This document shows positions 51,003 to 60,094 of a stretch of 64,000 nt of DNA, one piece after another (the stretch's first letter is position 1; every line of letters begins with the position of its first letter). The position numbers were made by a program, and so were the translations under genes. The notes below the pieces were generated by a model, which saw only the letters and a program-made list of their open reading frames with translations, did no database searches and was not told the DNA's origin. Origin of the DNA: Paenibacillus sp. HWE-109 (lineage in GTDB: Bacteria > Bacillota > Bacilli > Paenibacillales > NBRC-103111); assembly GCF_022163125.1 (NCBI RefSeq), contig NZ_CP091881.1:3968001-4032000 (forward strand). Direction: 5' to 3'.

Positions 51003-52175
51003 TTATTGGCAGGCAGAAGCTGTAATGCGATGAGATTCTGGAAGTTCTCTTCCGAGTACGCGATAATAAATTTCTTCATATTGAACTGTTGTAATATCAT
51101 TACAGAACGTATGTCTGGCGCGGTTCAAACAATTCGCGACCACTTGTTCATATAAGACCTGATTGCTTAACAAGTTAACGGCAAGATCAGCCATTTTCTC
51201 CGTATCGCCTACTTCAGCCAAGTACCCGGTCTCACCATGTGTGATGAGCTCTGGAATTCCCCCTGCATTGGAACCGATCGTCGGCACACCGCAAGCCATT
51301 GCTTCCAGTGCAACGAGGCCGAAGCTTTCCTTCTCAGAAGGCAGAAGCATCAGGTCAGCAAGCGAAATCACCTGGGCAACATCATCCTGTTTACCACAAA
51401 ACGTTACCTTATCCGTAAGCCCAAGCTCTTTGACTTTGGCGATCATTTTCGAAAGATCAGGTCCTTCTCCAACAAATAAAAGCCTTGAAGGAATCCGTTT
51501 GCTCACATTGGCAAAAATGTCGACGACATCCTGCACCCTTTTAACTGGCCTGAAATTGGAAATATGAATTAATATTTTTTCTTCCGGGCGGGCAAATTCC
51601 CCTCTTAGCTTGGAAATGTCCCGCGGATAGTACACACGTTTATCAACAAAGTTATAGGTTAAATCAATATCACGGTCAATATCCAAGGATTCCCTGGTTT
51701 CTTTAATTAAATCCTTCGAAACAGCTGTAACCGCATCGCTTTCATTAATCGCATAACGAATTAAATCAGAAATCGATTGATCCTGGCCCAGCACTGTAAT
51801 ATCTGTTCCATGAAGCGTTGTTACAACTTTCAGTTTAGTTCCAACCATCTGCTTAGCCAGCAGCGCGCAGACAGCATGGGGAATTGCGTAGTGCACATGC
51901 AATAAATCCAATTCTTCCATCTTGGCAACTTGCGCTAACTTACTAGCCAGCGAAAGATCATAAGGCGGATAACGGAATACATAATATTGGCTAACTTCGA
52001 CTTCATGATAAAAAATATTTTTATGAAATTTCCCCAAACGGAAAGGCATGCTGTGAGTAATAAAGTGAACCTCGTGTCCTTTTTCGGCAAGCAGCTTGCC
52101 AAGTTCTGTCGCAACAACCCCGGATCCGCCCAAAGTCGGATAACAGGTAATGCCAATTTTAAGTTTGTCGCTCAT
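51003..52175 (-). CDS. bshA: N-acetyl-alpha-D-glucosaminyl L-malate synthase
   Basis: First enzyme of bacillithiol synthesis: joins UDP-GlcNAc and L-malate. The 390-residue GT4-type glycosyltransferase has the Gly-rich N-terminal loop TCYPTLGGSGVVATELG, the HVHYAIPHA block and the C-terminal nucleotide-sugar motif PSEKESFGLVALEAMACGVPTIGSNAGGIPE. It is adjacent to bshB1, the next enzyme. The start ATG follows AGAGAGGTG. Confidence 0.97.
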   Translation of the reverse strand: MSDKLKIGITCYPTLGGSGVVATELGKLLAEKGHEVHFITHSMPFRLGKFHKNIFYHEVEVSQYYVFRYPPYDLSLASKLAQVAKMEELDLLHVHYAIPHAVCALLAKQMVGTKLKVVTTLHGTDITVLGQDQSISDLIRYAINESDAVTAVSKDLIKETRESLDIDRDIDLTYNFVDKRVYYPRDISKLRGEFARPEEKILIHISNFRPVKRVQDVVDIFANVSKRIPSRLLFVGEGPDLSKMIAKVKELGLTDKVTFCGKQDDVAQVISLADLMLLPSEKESFGLVALEAMACGVPTIGSNAGGIPELITHGETGYLAEVGDTEKMADLAVNLLSNQVLYEQVVANCLNRARHTFCNDITTVQYEEIYYRVLGRELPESHRITASACQ

Positions 52176-52193
52176 CCTACACCTCTCTTCCGA

Positions 52194-52886
52194 TCACTCG
52201 AAGCGATCTACCACATAAGGTAATTTGGAAACGAAACCTTCCGCATAGGTAATCATTCGTTTCTGCCCCATCAGACGATCCCGAGCTTCTACTCGTTCTA
52301 TATAACCTTGATTTAATGGCGTTGCCACTGTGCCTTGCCCTGTTACAAACTGTGAGCGATACGCGCTTAGAGCGGCTATTTTTTGATCATACCAATCGGT
52401 CACATTAACCATAAGATCAGCGTCATACACATCATTTATAAAATAAAAGTATAATTGTTCAACATTCACCGGTTCTGACTCCGGCAAGTACTTGCGCAAT
52501 TTTGCGTTAAATACGGCTTCCTGAACCAAAGCTGAACAGGCAATATGATCAGGATGGCGGTCTTGCCAATAGGGCGCAAACACGATACGCGGCTTATATT
52601 TACGTATTTCCCGGGTAATGCGTTCAATATGGCTAGGCTGATTCGACAGACCGCGATCCGGTAAACCCAGATTGGAACGGACCGTTAAGCCCAAAAGTTT
52701 AGCCGCTTCCTCCGCTTCCTGGATTCTGGTCTCGACGGTACCATTGGAAGACATCTCCGCATAGGTTAGATCGCAGATGCCTACTTTGACACCCTGAGCG
52801 GTGTGCTTGGCAATGGTAGCCCCCATGCCAATCTCGGCATCGTCTGCATGTGCGCCAAAAATAAGGATATCAAGTTTGTCGCTCAT
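52194..52886 (-). CDS. bshB1: Bacillithiol biosynthesis deacetylase BshB1
   Basis: Zinc-dependent deacetylase converting GlcNAc-malate to GlcN-malate. The 230-residue LmbE/PIG-L-type protein has the metal motif GAHADDAEIG near the start and the second His motif RHPDHIACSALV. Length and motif order fit BshB1. The ATG at 52886 is 2 nt after the mgsA stop; the frame is open further upstream within mgsA but without a better start. It directly precedes bshA. Confidence 0.97.
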   Translation of the reverse strand: MSDKLDILIFGAHADDAEIGMGATIAKHTAQGVKVGICDLTYAEMSSNGTVETRIQEAEEAAKLLGLTVRSNLGLPDRGLSNQPSHIERITREIRKYKPRIVFAPYWQDRHPDHIACSALVQEAVFNAKLRKYLPESEPVNVEQLYFYFINDVYDADLMVNVTDWYDQKIAALSAYRSQFVTGQGTVATPLNQGYIERVEARDRLMGQKRMITYAEGFVSKLPYVVDRFE

Positions 52887-52887
52887 C

Positions 52888-53307
52888 TTATTCAATACCT
52901 GGTTTATATTTATGTACGAGTTCGCGCCAAGCGAAATCACCGCGATCCAAGGCTCGGACGAGCAATTCGGCCGTCGCTACATTCGTCGCACAAGGAATCC
53001 CTTGAACATCGCACAGACGCAGAAGCGCAATAATATCGGGTTCATGCGGCTGAGCCATTAATGGATCGCGTAAAAATATAATAAAATCCATTTCATTTTG
53101 TGCCACTAAAGCGCCAATTTGCTGATCCCCGCCAAGCGGACCTGACATGAAGCGATGTACACTCAATTTGGTAGCATCCATGATGCGTTGCCCCGTTGTT
53201 CCCGTTCCATACAGCTGATGTCCCTCAAATACATGTTCATAAGCTGTTACAAAGTTCACCATTTCGTCTTTCTTCCGATCATGGGCAATTAGCGCAATCT
53301 TTAACAT
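52888..53307 (-). CDS. mgsA: Methylglyoxal synthase
   Basis: Converts dihydroxyacetone phosphate to methylglyoxal and phosphate, a glycolytic bypass under phosphate limitation. The 139-residue protein has the N-terminal IALIAHDRKKDEMV, the phosphate-binding GTGTTGQRI and the catalytic Asp region SGPLGGDQQIGALV, all in order. The start ATG at 53307 has GGGGAG upstream. It lies between dapB and bshB1, the same order as B. subtilis; bacillithiol helps detoxify methylglyoxal, which may explain the grouping. Confidence 0.97.
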   Translation of the reverse strand: MLKIALIAHDRKKDEMVNFVTAYEHVFEGHQLYGTGTTGQRIMDATKLSVHRFMSGPLGGDQQIGALVAQNEMDFIIFLRDPLMAQPHEPDIIALLRLCDVQGIPCATNVATAELLVRALDRGDFAWRELVHKYKPGIE

Positions 53308-53332
53308 CCTACATTCCACTCCCCTAGGGCTC

Positions 53333-54136
53333 TTAATCTATAAAATGCTCAAATCCATAAATCATTCCGCTATACGTCATCACTTTACGAACAGCAATAG
53401 CAACGCCTGGCATATAAGCGGCACGATCATAAGAATCATGTCTGATCTTAAGAGCCTGACCTGGTTCGGCCATAATCACTTCTTGCTGAGCAAAAATGCC
53501 TGGCAATCGAACACTATGTATTCTAAACCCATTGTAATACCCGCCGCGCGAGCCTTCAATTGTTTCTTCTTCCTTAGGGTTGCCTTGACGGCGCTCTTCT
53601 CTGACTTCGGAGATGAGCTCAGCCGTTTTGACAGCTGTTCCAGATGGAGCATCCAACTTCTGATCGCCATGGTATTCAATGATTTCCAAATTCGGGAAAT
53701 ACTTGGATGCTTGTGCGGCGAACTTCATCATCAGAATAGCGCCAATCGAGAAATTAGGCGCGATAATGCCGCCAATCCCTCCATCTTGACACTGCTTGTC
53801 CAATTGTACGATAGCTTCAGGCGTGAAACCAGTCGTCCCCATGACGGGGCGAATTCCTAAACGAATGGCTAAGTTTGTATGGGAAACCGCTGTCTGCGGT
53901 CCAGTGAAATCGACTAAAACATCTGGTTTGGATTCGATTAAAGCCTGTTCAACATCATTGCTCATGTAAACACCGCATGCTTCTAATCCAACCATTTTCC
54001 CTAAATCAATTGGGCCAGAGGAGCGGCTGACACCTGCCACCAACTCCATATCAGACTCTGTCAATACGGTCTTGACGACCTCTCGCCCCATTCTTCCACT
54101 TGCTCCAATGACTGCTACTCGAATTTTACGATCCAT
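53333..54136 (-). CDS. dapB: 4-hydroxy-tetrahydrodipicolinate reductase
   Basis: Reduces HTPA in the lysine/diaminopimelate pathway, needed for cell wall and dipicolinate. The 267-residue protein has the Rossmann motif VAVIGASGRMGREV, the VDFTGPQTAVSH block, GTTGFT, and the catalytic EYHGDQKLDAPSGTA (His and Lys). The start ATG follows AAGGAG at 11 nt. A TPR protein gene precedes it on the same strand. Confidence 0.98.
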   Translation of the reverse strand: MDRKIRVAVIGASGRMGREVVKTVLTESDMELVAGVSRSSGPIDLGKMVGLEACGVYMSNDVEQALIESKPDVLVDFTGPQTAVSHTNLAIRLGIRPVMGTTGFTPEAIVQLDKQCQDGGIGGIIAPNFSIGAILMMKFAAQASKYFPNLEIIEYHGDQKLDAPSGTAVKTAELISEVREERRQGNPKEEETIEGSRGGYYNGFRIHSVRLPGIFAQQEVIMAEPGQALKIRHDSYDRAAYMPGVAIAVRKVMTYSGMIYGFEHFID

Positions 54137-54169
54137 GCGTCGTGTATCTCCTTTTTATGTGTTTCCATC

Positions 54170-54673
54170 CTACAATTTCAGCTTGAGTTGATAGCGGGCA
54201 GCCTGCTGCTTCGCCAGTTCATGATTCGGCTCTAGACGAAGAGCATCCATTACAACCTGGTAACCTCTGCTATAATCATTGCGAAGAGCGAATACTTCGC
54301 CTAGTATAAGATACGCTTCAATCGCCAGAGGATCAAGAACAATCGCTTCTTTGAGCAGAAAAATCGCCCGCTCTCCGTGTTCGGATTTGGCACTTATTTC
54401 TTTTTGTGCTCTATCAACTAGTTCTCGTGCGTGTAAAACTTGCAAGTGATAACGGTAAACCTCGTTGTCCTTTTCCAAATCCAGCGCCTTGCTGGCATGC
54501 TCAATCGCTTGAAACAGCTTGTTGCTTCTAGCAAAGGTAATCGAAAGCTTATAGTGATAGGCAGCATTGTCTGGTTCCGCAGCTATCGCTTTTTCAAACC
54601 ATTCAATGGCTTTTTCGAAATCATGACCAAGTATGGATTCGTACGCTTTCTGTATCTGATCTTCTCCATTCAT
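54170..54673 (-). CDS. Tetratricopeptide repeat protein
   Basis: A 167-residue soluble protein made almost entirely of TPR helix pairs: AYESILGHDFEKAIEWFEKAIAAEPDN, YHYKLSITFARSNKLFQAIEHASKALDLEKDN, and a third set AIEAYLILGEVFALRNDYSRGYQVVMDALRLEPNH. It has no signal peptide or membrane segment. A scaffold role is likely, partner unknown. It sits between ypjD and dapB where B. subtilis has no TPR gene that I recall. Confidence 0.88.
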   Translation of the reverse strand: MNGEDQIQKAYESILGHDFEKAIEWFEKAIAAEPDNAAYHYKLSITFARSNKLFQAIEHASKALDLEKDNEVYRYHLQVLHARELVDRAQKEISAKSEHGERAIFLLKEAIVLDPLAIEAYLILGEVFALRNDYSRGYQVVMDALRLEPNHELAKQQAARYQLKLKL

Positions 54674-54736
54674 CTGCCCATCCTCCTTTGCGAAAGCGAG
54701 TTTCCCGTTAACAGGGGATAGTACAGTTTATGAAGC

Positions 54737-55075
54737 TTACGTGCTTTCGGTGTTAATTTTGGTCCAACGACCTGCGTCCCGTGTATTGAATTTGTGCATG
54801 ATTTTATCATGGGCTTCGGTCAGATCAATCCCGAGTGAGTTAGCGAAACAAATCGTGATAAATAAAATATCGCCAAGCTCCAGCTCGATGGAATTATCCG
54901 CTTCTGTACTTTTTTTAGGCTTTTCCCCGTAGGTATGATTGACCTCTCTAGCTAATTCCCCAACTTCTTCGGACATCCTGGCCAGCATCGCTAACGGACT
55001 GAAATATCCTTCCTTGAACTGGGAAATATAAGTATCAACTTCTTGCTGTATATCTTTAAGTGTACGTTCTGACAT
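54737..55075 (-). CDS. ypjD: MazG-like nucleotide pyrophosphohydrolase
   Basis: A 112-residue all-helical NTP pyrophosphatase of the MazG-like family, probably removing non-canonical or excess nucleotides. The metal-binding signature EEVGELAREV and ELGDILFITICFANSLGID are present. Length matches B. subtilis YpjD, and position next to dapB and mgsA supports the name. The frame is open to 55114, but the ATG at 55075 follows AAGGGTGA. Confidence 0.93.
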   Translation of the reverse strand: MSERTLKDIQQEVDTYISQFKEGYFSPLAMLARMSEEVGELAREVNHTYGEKPKKSTEADNSIELELGDILFITICFANSLGIDLTEAHDKIMHKFNTRDAGRWTKINTEST

Positions 55076-55187
55076 GTTCACCCTTCTCTCCATCATCTTA
55101 ACCAAAGCTATCATTACTATGTTAAACTAAACAAGAAAAGTTGACAAATTTTTTTGACGATCTCATCACCTATCTGGAGGAATAAGA

Positions 55188-56060
55188 ATGATTTTCAAAG
55201 AACGATTTGCAGATCAATTTACGAACGTGTTTGCGATTATGGTCGGCACTGCAATCTATGCGTTCGGTTTGCATTATTTCGTCATTTCCAACGAGTTAAT
55301 GGAGGGCGGTGTCACCGGCATCTCCTTGCTGCTCAAATATGTGTTGAACGTTCCCCCTTCCATCTCCACCCTAGTCATCAATATACCGCTATTTTATTTG
55401 GGGTGGCGCTTCTTCGGCAAAGGGCCGATGCTGTATACGATTTTCGGTGTTGTATCCCTATCCTTCTTTCTTTGGGTCATGGAACTGCTCATTCGAGCTC
55501 AATGGCTAATCCCTTTCCAAACGAGCCAAGACTACTTCCTTGCAACTTTGTATGCCGGGGTCACCCTCGGGATTGGCCTTGGTCTCGTCTTCCGCTTTGG
55601 CGGAACGACAGGCGGTTCGGATATCTTAGCCCGCATCGGGCAGAAGAAAAAGGGCTGGAGCGTTGGACAAGTCATCCTGATTATCGATGTCATTGTCATC
55701 GGATCATCCTTTCTTTACCTGCCCAAGGAAAAAGTGCTTTATTCGCTCGTCGCTGTATTCGTCAGCTCACGCATCATTGATTACATATCGGAGGGCGCCT
55801 ATACAGCTAAAGCTTTTACGATCATAAGCGAGCTGGCTGTCCCTTTAGCCAAATCTATTACGCAAGAGCTAGACAGAGGCGTGACCATATTTCCTGCCCG
55901 GGGAGCCTATTCCGGCAATGAAAAAGAAGTTGTTTATTGTGTTGTCTATCGCCACGAAACAAGAAGACTTCGCGAACTCATCCACGCCATAGATCCGCGC
56001 GCCTTTATCATCATTGGCGAGGTCCACGATGTAATAGGCGAGGGCTTCAAAACACAATAA
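55188..56060 (+). CDS. ypjC: YitT-family membrane protein (YpjC-like)
   Basis: A 290-residue polytopic membrane protein. About five helices span residues 10-185 (DUF161 pattern GGVTGISLLLKYVLN; GLVFRFGGTTGGSDILARI). The C-terminal soluble DUF2179 domain follows (ITQELDRGVTIFPARGAYSGNEKEVVYCVVYRHETRRLRELIHAIDP). Function is unknown. The start ATG follows TGGAGGAA. It is divergent from ypjD and convergent with ypjB, with a bidirectional terminator between ypjC and ypjB. Confidence 0.9.
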   Translation: MIFKERFADQFTNVFAIMVGTAIYAFGLHYFVISNELMEGGVTGISLLLKYVLNVPPSISTLVINIPLFYLGWRFFGKGPMLYTIFGVVSLSFFLWVMELLIRAQWLIPFQTSQDYFLATLYAGVTLGIGLGLVFRFGGTTGGSDILARIGQKKKGWSVGQVILIIDVIVIGSSFLYLPKEKVLYSLVAVFVSSRIIDYISEGAYTAKAFTIISELAVPLAKSITQELDRGVTIFPARGAYSGNEKEVVYCVVYRHETRRLRELIHAIDPRAFIIIGEVHDVIGEGFKTQ

Positions 56061-56076
56061 GCTACGCTCCCAACAC

Positions 56077-56123
56077 AAATAGCAGCTCTCAAGGCTTGTA
56101 AGCCTTTGGGAGCTGCTATTTTC
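56077..56123. terminator. Bidirectional terminator between ypjC and ypjB
   Basis: A very long hairpin: AAATAGCAGCTC pairs with GAGCTGCTATTT, with inner CAA-GGC/GCC-TTG pairs. It serves both convergent genes. Confidence 0.9.
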
Positions 56124-56143
56124 CTGCAGGTGCAACTGAGTCT

Positions 56144-57022
56144 CTATCGATTCTTGCCTTCACGCGTTTGTTTGACCGGCACAAAACTTCTTCCTGGCTG
56201 ATACATTTTCCAACCGACAAAAGACAACACACTTACAATGATGAGCCCAATGCCTAATGACCAAATAATCGGCTGTCTCGGGTCTGTAATCGGCACGAAG
56301 GCGATTGCATCCTTGTTCTTCAGAAACAGTTCGTCCAAAACCTGATGGAGATGCCCCAATCCAGATTCAACTTGATTCACTGCCATTGGTTTCTCATTTA
56401 TGTATTTATGTAAGAAAACGAGCAAAGAATCGAGTTTCTCAACAGAACCTGCATCTCGACTAATGAGAATAGCAGGATGAATAATGGCTACATGCTGCGA
56501 TAATTTACCAAAATCAGTCAGCATTTCATTTTGTTTATTCGCTTTGAGATCCTGAGTCAGTAAGGATGTATCATTCTGCAGTACTTTGTAATATTGCAGC
56601 CACATCGGTTGATTCTTATGAGTCAAAGCGTCTGTCGCAAGGCGAATTTTGGCTACAGCTACTTGTCCTTCATCAGGGGAATAATTCACCGCATTGTAGA
56701 CCCGCTTCGCTTCTGTAATCGTTTCAGTTAAGGCATTGAGACCTTCAACCGAAGTAATGCCCTCAAAGTGAATCTTAGGAATTTGATCGGACATTTGCTG
56801 CAGTTTATTTCTCGCCTCCGCCACTTGACCATCCATCGTTTGCTTGTACATATCGTCTGCAATCTGATTTAGAAATTCCACCCGCTGCACTTGCTCAGCA
56901 TCTATCGGTTTCGCAGCTTGTCCACTCGTGCGAGTGCTGGCTCCGCAAGCCGCGCTGATGCTTACAACCAAAGACAGCACAATGACAGCTGCCAGTTTTC
57001 TCGTTTTCGTAGAATGAAACAT
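56144..57022 (-). CDS. ypjB: YpjB-like sporulation-associated membrane protein
   Basis: A 292-residue envelope protein. The N-terminus has a signal with a possible lipobox ending at Cys26 (SISAAC). The middle is a helical domain with FLNQIADDMYKQTMDGQVAEARNKLQQMSDQIP typical of YpjB. The C-terminus has one membrane helix (about 250-272, IIWSLGIGLIIVSVLSFVGW) and a basic tail. The Spore_YpjB family is linked with sporulation in B. subtilis but its activity is unknown. Gene order ypjA-ypjB-ypjC-ypjD supports the name. Confidence 0.87.
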   Translation of the reverse strand: MFHSTKTRKLAAVIVLSLVVSISAACGASTRTSGQAAKPIDAEQVQRVEFLNQIADDMYKQTMDGQVAEARNKLQQMSDQIPKIHFEGITSVEGLNALTETITEAKRVYNAVNYSPDEGQVAVAKIRLATDALTHKNQPMWLQYYKVLQNDTSLLTQDLKANKQNEMLTDFGKLSQHVAIIHPAILISRDAGSVEKLDSLLVFLHKYINEKPMAVNQVESGLGHLHQVLDELFLKNKDAIAFVPITDPRQPIIWSLGIGLIIVSVLSFVGWKMYQPGRSFVPVKQTREGKNR

Positions 57023-57088
57023 GGGACTCCCCCTCCTTCACCATCATCTTATGGAGGTTCGTCCCATTTTAGACCAGCTATGAAGTAA

Positions 57089-57745
57089 TTATGGACTTGT
57101 TTTTCGCCGCACGATTAAGCAGTAAACAGCAATCAAAATGCCTACAATGCTCAAGCCAATGGTGAAGGCTTCGATGGTCCGATAGAAGTTATCCACTAGG
57201 ACGCTCGGCAAACTTGGGAAAACCCCTCTTTCATAATCCATGAAATCATTCCAGAACGTCCATGCCGCAACCAACACGATCGCTCCAACTTTGTAACGGT
57301 ACCAACGTACAAATAGTAACGCTTCCAAAGCCATCGCCAAATGTGAACTCGTTAACATCCAGCCATCCCAACCTACCGCGACGCCTTGCCAAGCTCCGGC
57401 CCAAATCATCGTAACGGCCCAAATGCCATATTTAAAAGAAGTAATTAATGCGAAAGCTTCGATAAAGCCTCTAATGGCTTGATACAATTGGCCAGACTGT
57501 TTATTGGAAGTGTGATCCAGAAGCAAATAACCAACAGATAAGGTAAAAAAGAGACTGGCTGTAGGGCTGTCAGGCACAAAAAAAACATACCATAACGGTT
57601 TCTCGGCAATGGTATTGCTCATTTGAATCCAATACCATTCATAACCATATACGGTTCCAAGCAAGTTGGAAATGAACAGCAGCCACAATATTTTTTTACT
57701 CAATAGAAAATCCTTGCTCCAAAAATAGCTGGCAGATAACCCCAT
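57089..57745 (-). CDS. ypjA: DUF1405 membrane protein (YpjA-like)
   Basis: A 218-residue polytopic membrane protein with about six helices. Family-like stretches are NLLGTVYGYEWYWIQM, FVPDSPTASLFFTLSVGYLL and AWTFWNDFMDYERGVFP. Function unknown. The start ATG follows GAGGAGC. It lies downstream of qcrC with the qcr terminator between, the same order as B. subtilis. Confidence 0.92.
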   Translation of the reverse strand: MGLSASYFWSKDFLLSKKILWLLFISNLLGTVYGYEWYWIQMSNTIAEKPLWYVFFVPDSPTASLFFTLSVGYLLLDHTSNKQSGQLYQAIRGFIEAFALITSFKYGIWAVTMIWAGAWQGVAVGWDGWMLTSSHLAMALEALLFVRWYRYKVGAIVLVAAWTFWNDFMDYERGVFPSLPSVLVDNFYRTIEAFTIGLSIVGILIAVYCLIVRRKTSP

Positions 57746-57775
57746 CTGTAAGTATGCTCCTCCTCTAATTGATTT

Positions 57776-57808
57776 AAAAAAACCTGACCGCTTAACGCGA
57801 TCAGGTTT
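57776..57808 (-). terminator. Rho-independent terminator after qcrC
   Basis: On the minus strand AACCTGATCGC pairs with GCGGTCAGGTT (one G-T pair) and runs into seven T residues, right after the qcrC stop. Confidence 0.88.
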
Positions 57809-57814
57809 CCCATA

Positions 57815-58705
57815 TTATTGGGCTTTTTGTTTGGATAGCCACTCTGCAAGCTTCGTGACATCAGCATCTGATAAACCTTTGTCAAGGTTAGCTTGGTATT
57901 GTTTACCCATGTTACCCTTACCATTTTTGATGATTCCAAGAATTTCCTCTTGGGAATGCTTGTCACCTACACCCAGAAGGGCAGGTACACCTGAAGCCGG
58001 CATCCCTTTAAGTCCTGCGCCATGACAAGACAAGCAAGTAGCTTTCTTGTAAATTTCAGCACCTGGATCATCAGCTGCAACGATTGCTGCACCTTTTTTC
58101 GTGTCTTTGGAAGCACCGCCGCCAGCAGCAGCACCTTTGTTAGCGTGCATTTCTTCTTCACGCTTGATGTGCTCAGGAACAATGTTTTTCTCTTTCAATT
58201 CTATTTGATAATGCGACCATGACGTGTAAGTCAAGTATGTACATGCTACCAAGGATAGAATCATTAAAGTTGAAGCAATCGGTCTTCTGTAGAAACGACG
58301 TTCTTTGCCCGTATCCAAGAATGGAGCAAGCAGCAAACCGCCGAATAATAGACCAGGAACAACAACCGCACCAAGTACAACATAATCACCTGATGTATAT
58401 GGGTATTTCAGCAATTGATACATGAATAAGAAATACCAATCCGGCATCGGAATGAACGCGGTGTTCTTAGGATCCGCAGGATAACCTAGCGGAGCTGGAT
58501 CGGACATGACCAGTACGAGCATTCCGACCAATACAACGACACCAACCATCCATTCTTTCAACAAGAAGTTTGGTACGAACGCTTCTGATTTCCCCGGATA
58601 TGCAGAATAATCTCTAGGAATCAGTCGTTGCTCTTGTGTTTTTTTAATTACGCGGGAATCTCCCACATAAACGATTTTTTCGTCAGACTTATGACCATGC
58701 GCCAC
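57815..58705 (-). CDS. qcrC: Menaquinol:cytochrome c reductase cytochrome b/c subunit
   Basis: Subunit of the Gram-positive bc complex that fuses the subunit-IV part of cytochrome b (three membrane helices, about 48-68, 107-128, 143-163) to a C-terminal cytochrome c domain. The haem c motif is CLSCH (Cys224, Cys227, His228) with Met266 as likely sixth ligand. The two parts are joined by a Gly/Ala/Lys-rich linker (about 185-212). The PDWYFLFMYQLLK (PEWY-like) quinone-site segment is present. The start is a GTG at 58705 after AAAGGAGGG. Last gene of qcrA-qcrB-qcrC. Confidence 0.96.
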   Translation of the reverse strand: MAHGHKSDEKIVYVGDSRVIKKTQEQRLIPRDYSAYPGKSEAFVPNFLLKEWMVGVVVLVGMLVLVMSDPAPLGYPADPKNTAFIPMPDWYFLFMYQLLKYPYTSGDYVVLGAVVVPGLLFGGLLLAPFLDTGKERRFYRRPIASTLMILSLVACTYLTYTSWSHYQIELKEKNIVPEHIKREEEMHANKGAAAGGGASKDTKKGAAIVAADDPGAEIYKKATCLSCHGAGLKGMPASGVPALLGVGDKHSQEEILGIIKNGKGNMGKQYQANLDKGLSDADVTKLAEWLSKQKAQ

Positions 58706-58724
58706 GCATTGACCCTCCTTTCAA

Positions 58725-59396
58725 TTATAGCGGTCCGGAAATACCTTGTTTGCGAATCATGAAGAAATGTCCAGCAAGCAAAGCTAGCAGAACGCCTGGT
58801 AGGAAGAATACGTGGATAGCGAAGAAACGAGTCAATGTTTGCGCACCAACGATGCTTCCACCTTGCAGCAATGTTTCAATGTAAGGTCCCGCGAACGGTA
58901 CCGATGCTGCGATCTTCATACCTACTTGCGTAGCGAAGTACGCTTTGTTATCCCATGGAAGCAGGTATCCGGTAAAACCAAGACCTAACATAACGAAGAA
59001 AATCAACATGCCTACAACCCAGTTCATTTCACGAGGTGCTTTATAAGAACCGGTGAAGAACACGCGCAGGGTATGTAAGAACATCATTACGATTACTAAG
59101 CTCGCTCCCCAGTGGTGCATACCTCTGACGATAACACCGAAAGCTACTTTATGCTGTAAGTAGTCAACGCTGGCATAAGCGTTGATAATATCAGGTGTGT
59201 AATACATCGTTAAGAACATACCTGACAAAATTTGAATGACTGTAATGAAAAACGTCAATCCGCCGAAACAATATACGAAAGCGGAAAAATGATGAGCAGG
59301 GTTAACGTGCTCTGGAACCTCGTGGTCTGCTACATCCCTCCACATTGGCGTAATATCAAGACGTTCGTCAATCCAGTTGTATACGTTTTTAAACAT
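58725..59396 (-). CDS. qcrB: Menaquinol:cytochrome c reductase cytochrome b6 subunit
   Basis: Four-helix cytochrome b6-type subunit of 223 residues holding two b haems across the membrane. Haem ligands are visible as His94 (RGMHHWGAS), His108 (MMFLHTLR) and later His residues in the fourth helix (FFAIHVFF, AGHFFMIR). Cys43 in the first helix matches the cysteine that binds an extra haem covalently in Bacillus QcrB. WIDERLDITPMW and GLTGYLLPWDNKAYFAT-like (here GFTGYLLPWDNKAYFAT) are family landmarks. Lies between qcrA and qcrC. Confidence 0.97.
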   Translation of the reverse strand: MFKNVYNWIDERLDITPMWRDVADHEVPEHVNPAHHFSAFVYCFGGLTFFITVIQILSGMFLTMYYTPDIINAYASVDYLQHKVAFGVIVRGMHHWGASLVIVMMFLHTLRVFFTGSYKAPREMNWVVGMLIFFVMLGLGFTGYLLPWDNKAYFATQVGMKIAASVPFAGPYIETLLQGGSIVGAQTLTRFFAIHVFFLPGVLLALLAGHFFMIRKQGISGPL

Positions 59397-59413
59397 CTGA
59401 TGCTGACGCCTCC

Positions 59414-59959
59414 TTATACTCTTGTGTTAGCATGTAGTTGTCCCACATAAACGAAACCATTTTCTACTTTGGTCGTATATTCATCCAATGGTTTAGGCGC
59501 TACTGCAAGGTTTTTACCATCTTGCGTATAGTGAGCACCGTGACAAGGACAGAAATACTGATCTTTGTAGGCAGGATTGTCGTTCCAGTTGACTGTACAT
59601 CCAAGATGCTTACAGGTTGGATTCAACGCAAAGAGCTTGCCGCCGCTGTCTTTGGAGATCCATGCAACCAGTTCAGCATCGCTTTCGTACCAACCATCAA
59701 CTTGATGGACTTGGAACGTAAACGCTTGTGGAACATTTGTAATTTTACTTTCTTCGACAACTTTAACCCAGTCTGAAGCACTCTTCTTTTGAAGGACAGG
59801 ATCTACAGCAAACCGTATCATCGGTATAATGATACCAGCTCCCATGAATCCTCCAGCGCCACCAAGGGTGTAAGAAAGAAATTGTCGACGAGACATTTCG
59901 CGTTTGGTCCCGGGCTTCTTCCCATGCTGTTCTTCATTGTGATTGTTATGATCACTCAT
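59414..59959 (-). CDS. qcrA: Rieske iron-sulfur subunit of menaquinol:cytochrome c reductase
   Basis: A 181-residue membrane-anchored Rieske protein. The twin-arginine-like leader SRRQFLSY precedes a single N-terminal helix (about 30-52). The [2Fe-2S] ligands are Cys116, His118, Cys137 and His140 (CKHLGC, CPCHGAHY), with Cys121 and Cys139 forming the structural disulfide. The frame is open to 60025, but the ATG at 59959 after TAGGAGGG is favoured. First gene of qcrA-qcrB-qcrC. Confidence 0.96.
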   Translation of the reverse strand: MSDHNNHNEEQHGKKPGTKREMSRRQFLSYTLGGAGGFMGAGIIIPMIRFAVDPVLQKKSASDWVKVVEESKITNVPQAFTFQVHQVDGWYESDAELVAWISKDSGGKLFALNPTCKHLGCTVNWNDNPAYKDQYFCPCHGAHYTQDGKNLAVAPKPLDEYTTKVENGFVYVGQLHANTRV

Positions 59960-60065
59960 TCTCAGGTCTACCCTCCTACATTGGCCGATATCCGAACCCT
60001 CCCGGACATCAGTTACCTCTATCACGTGTCGTTCGACATTACACTACATAACTAGGACATTACTA

Positions 60066-60094
60066 ATAATAGCCTAGGACTACTAGGTCGTCAA
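60066..60094 (-). promoter_or_regulatory. Predicted sigma-A promoter of the qcr operon, with an inverted repeat in the spacer
   Basis: On the minus strand TTGACG and TATTAT are separated by exactly 17 bp, about 105 bp before the qcrA start. The spacer holds CCTAG-N5-CTAGG, a perfect 5-bp inverted repeat that could bind a regulator. A TTGTGACAA palindrome lies further upstream (near 60155). Confidence 0.65.
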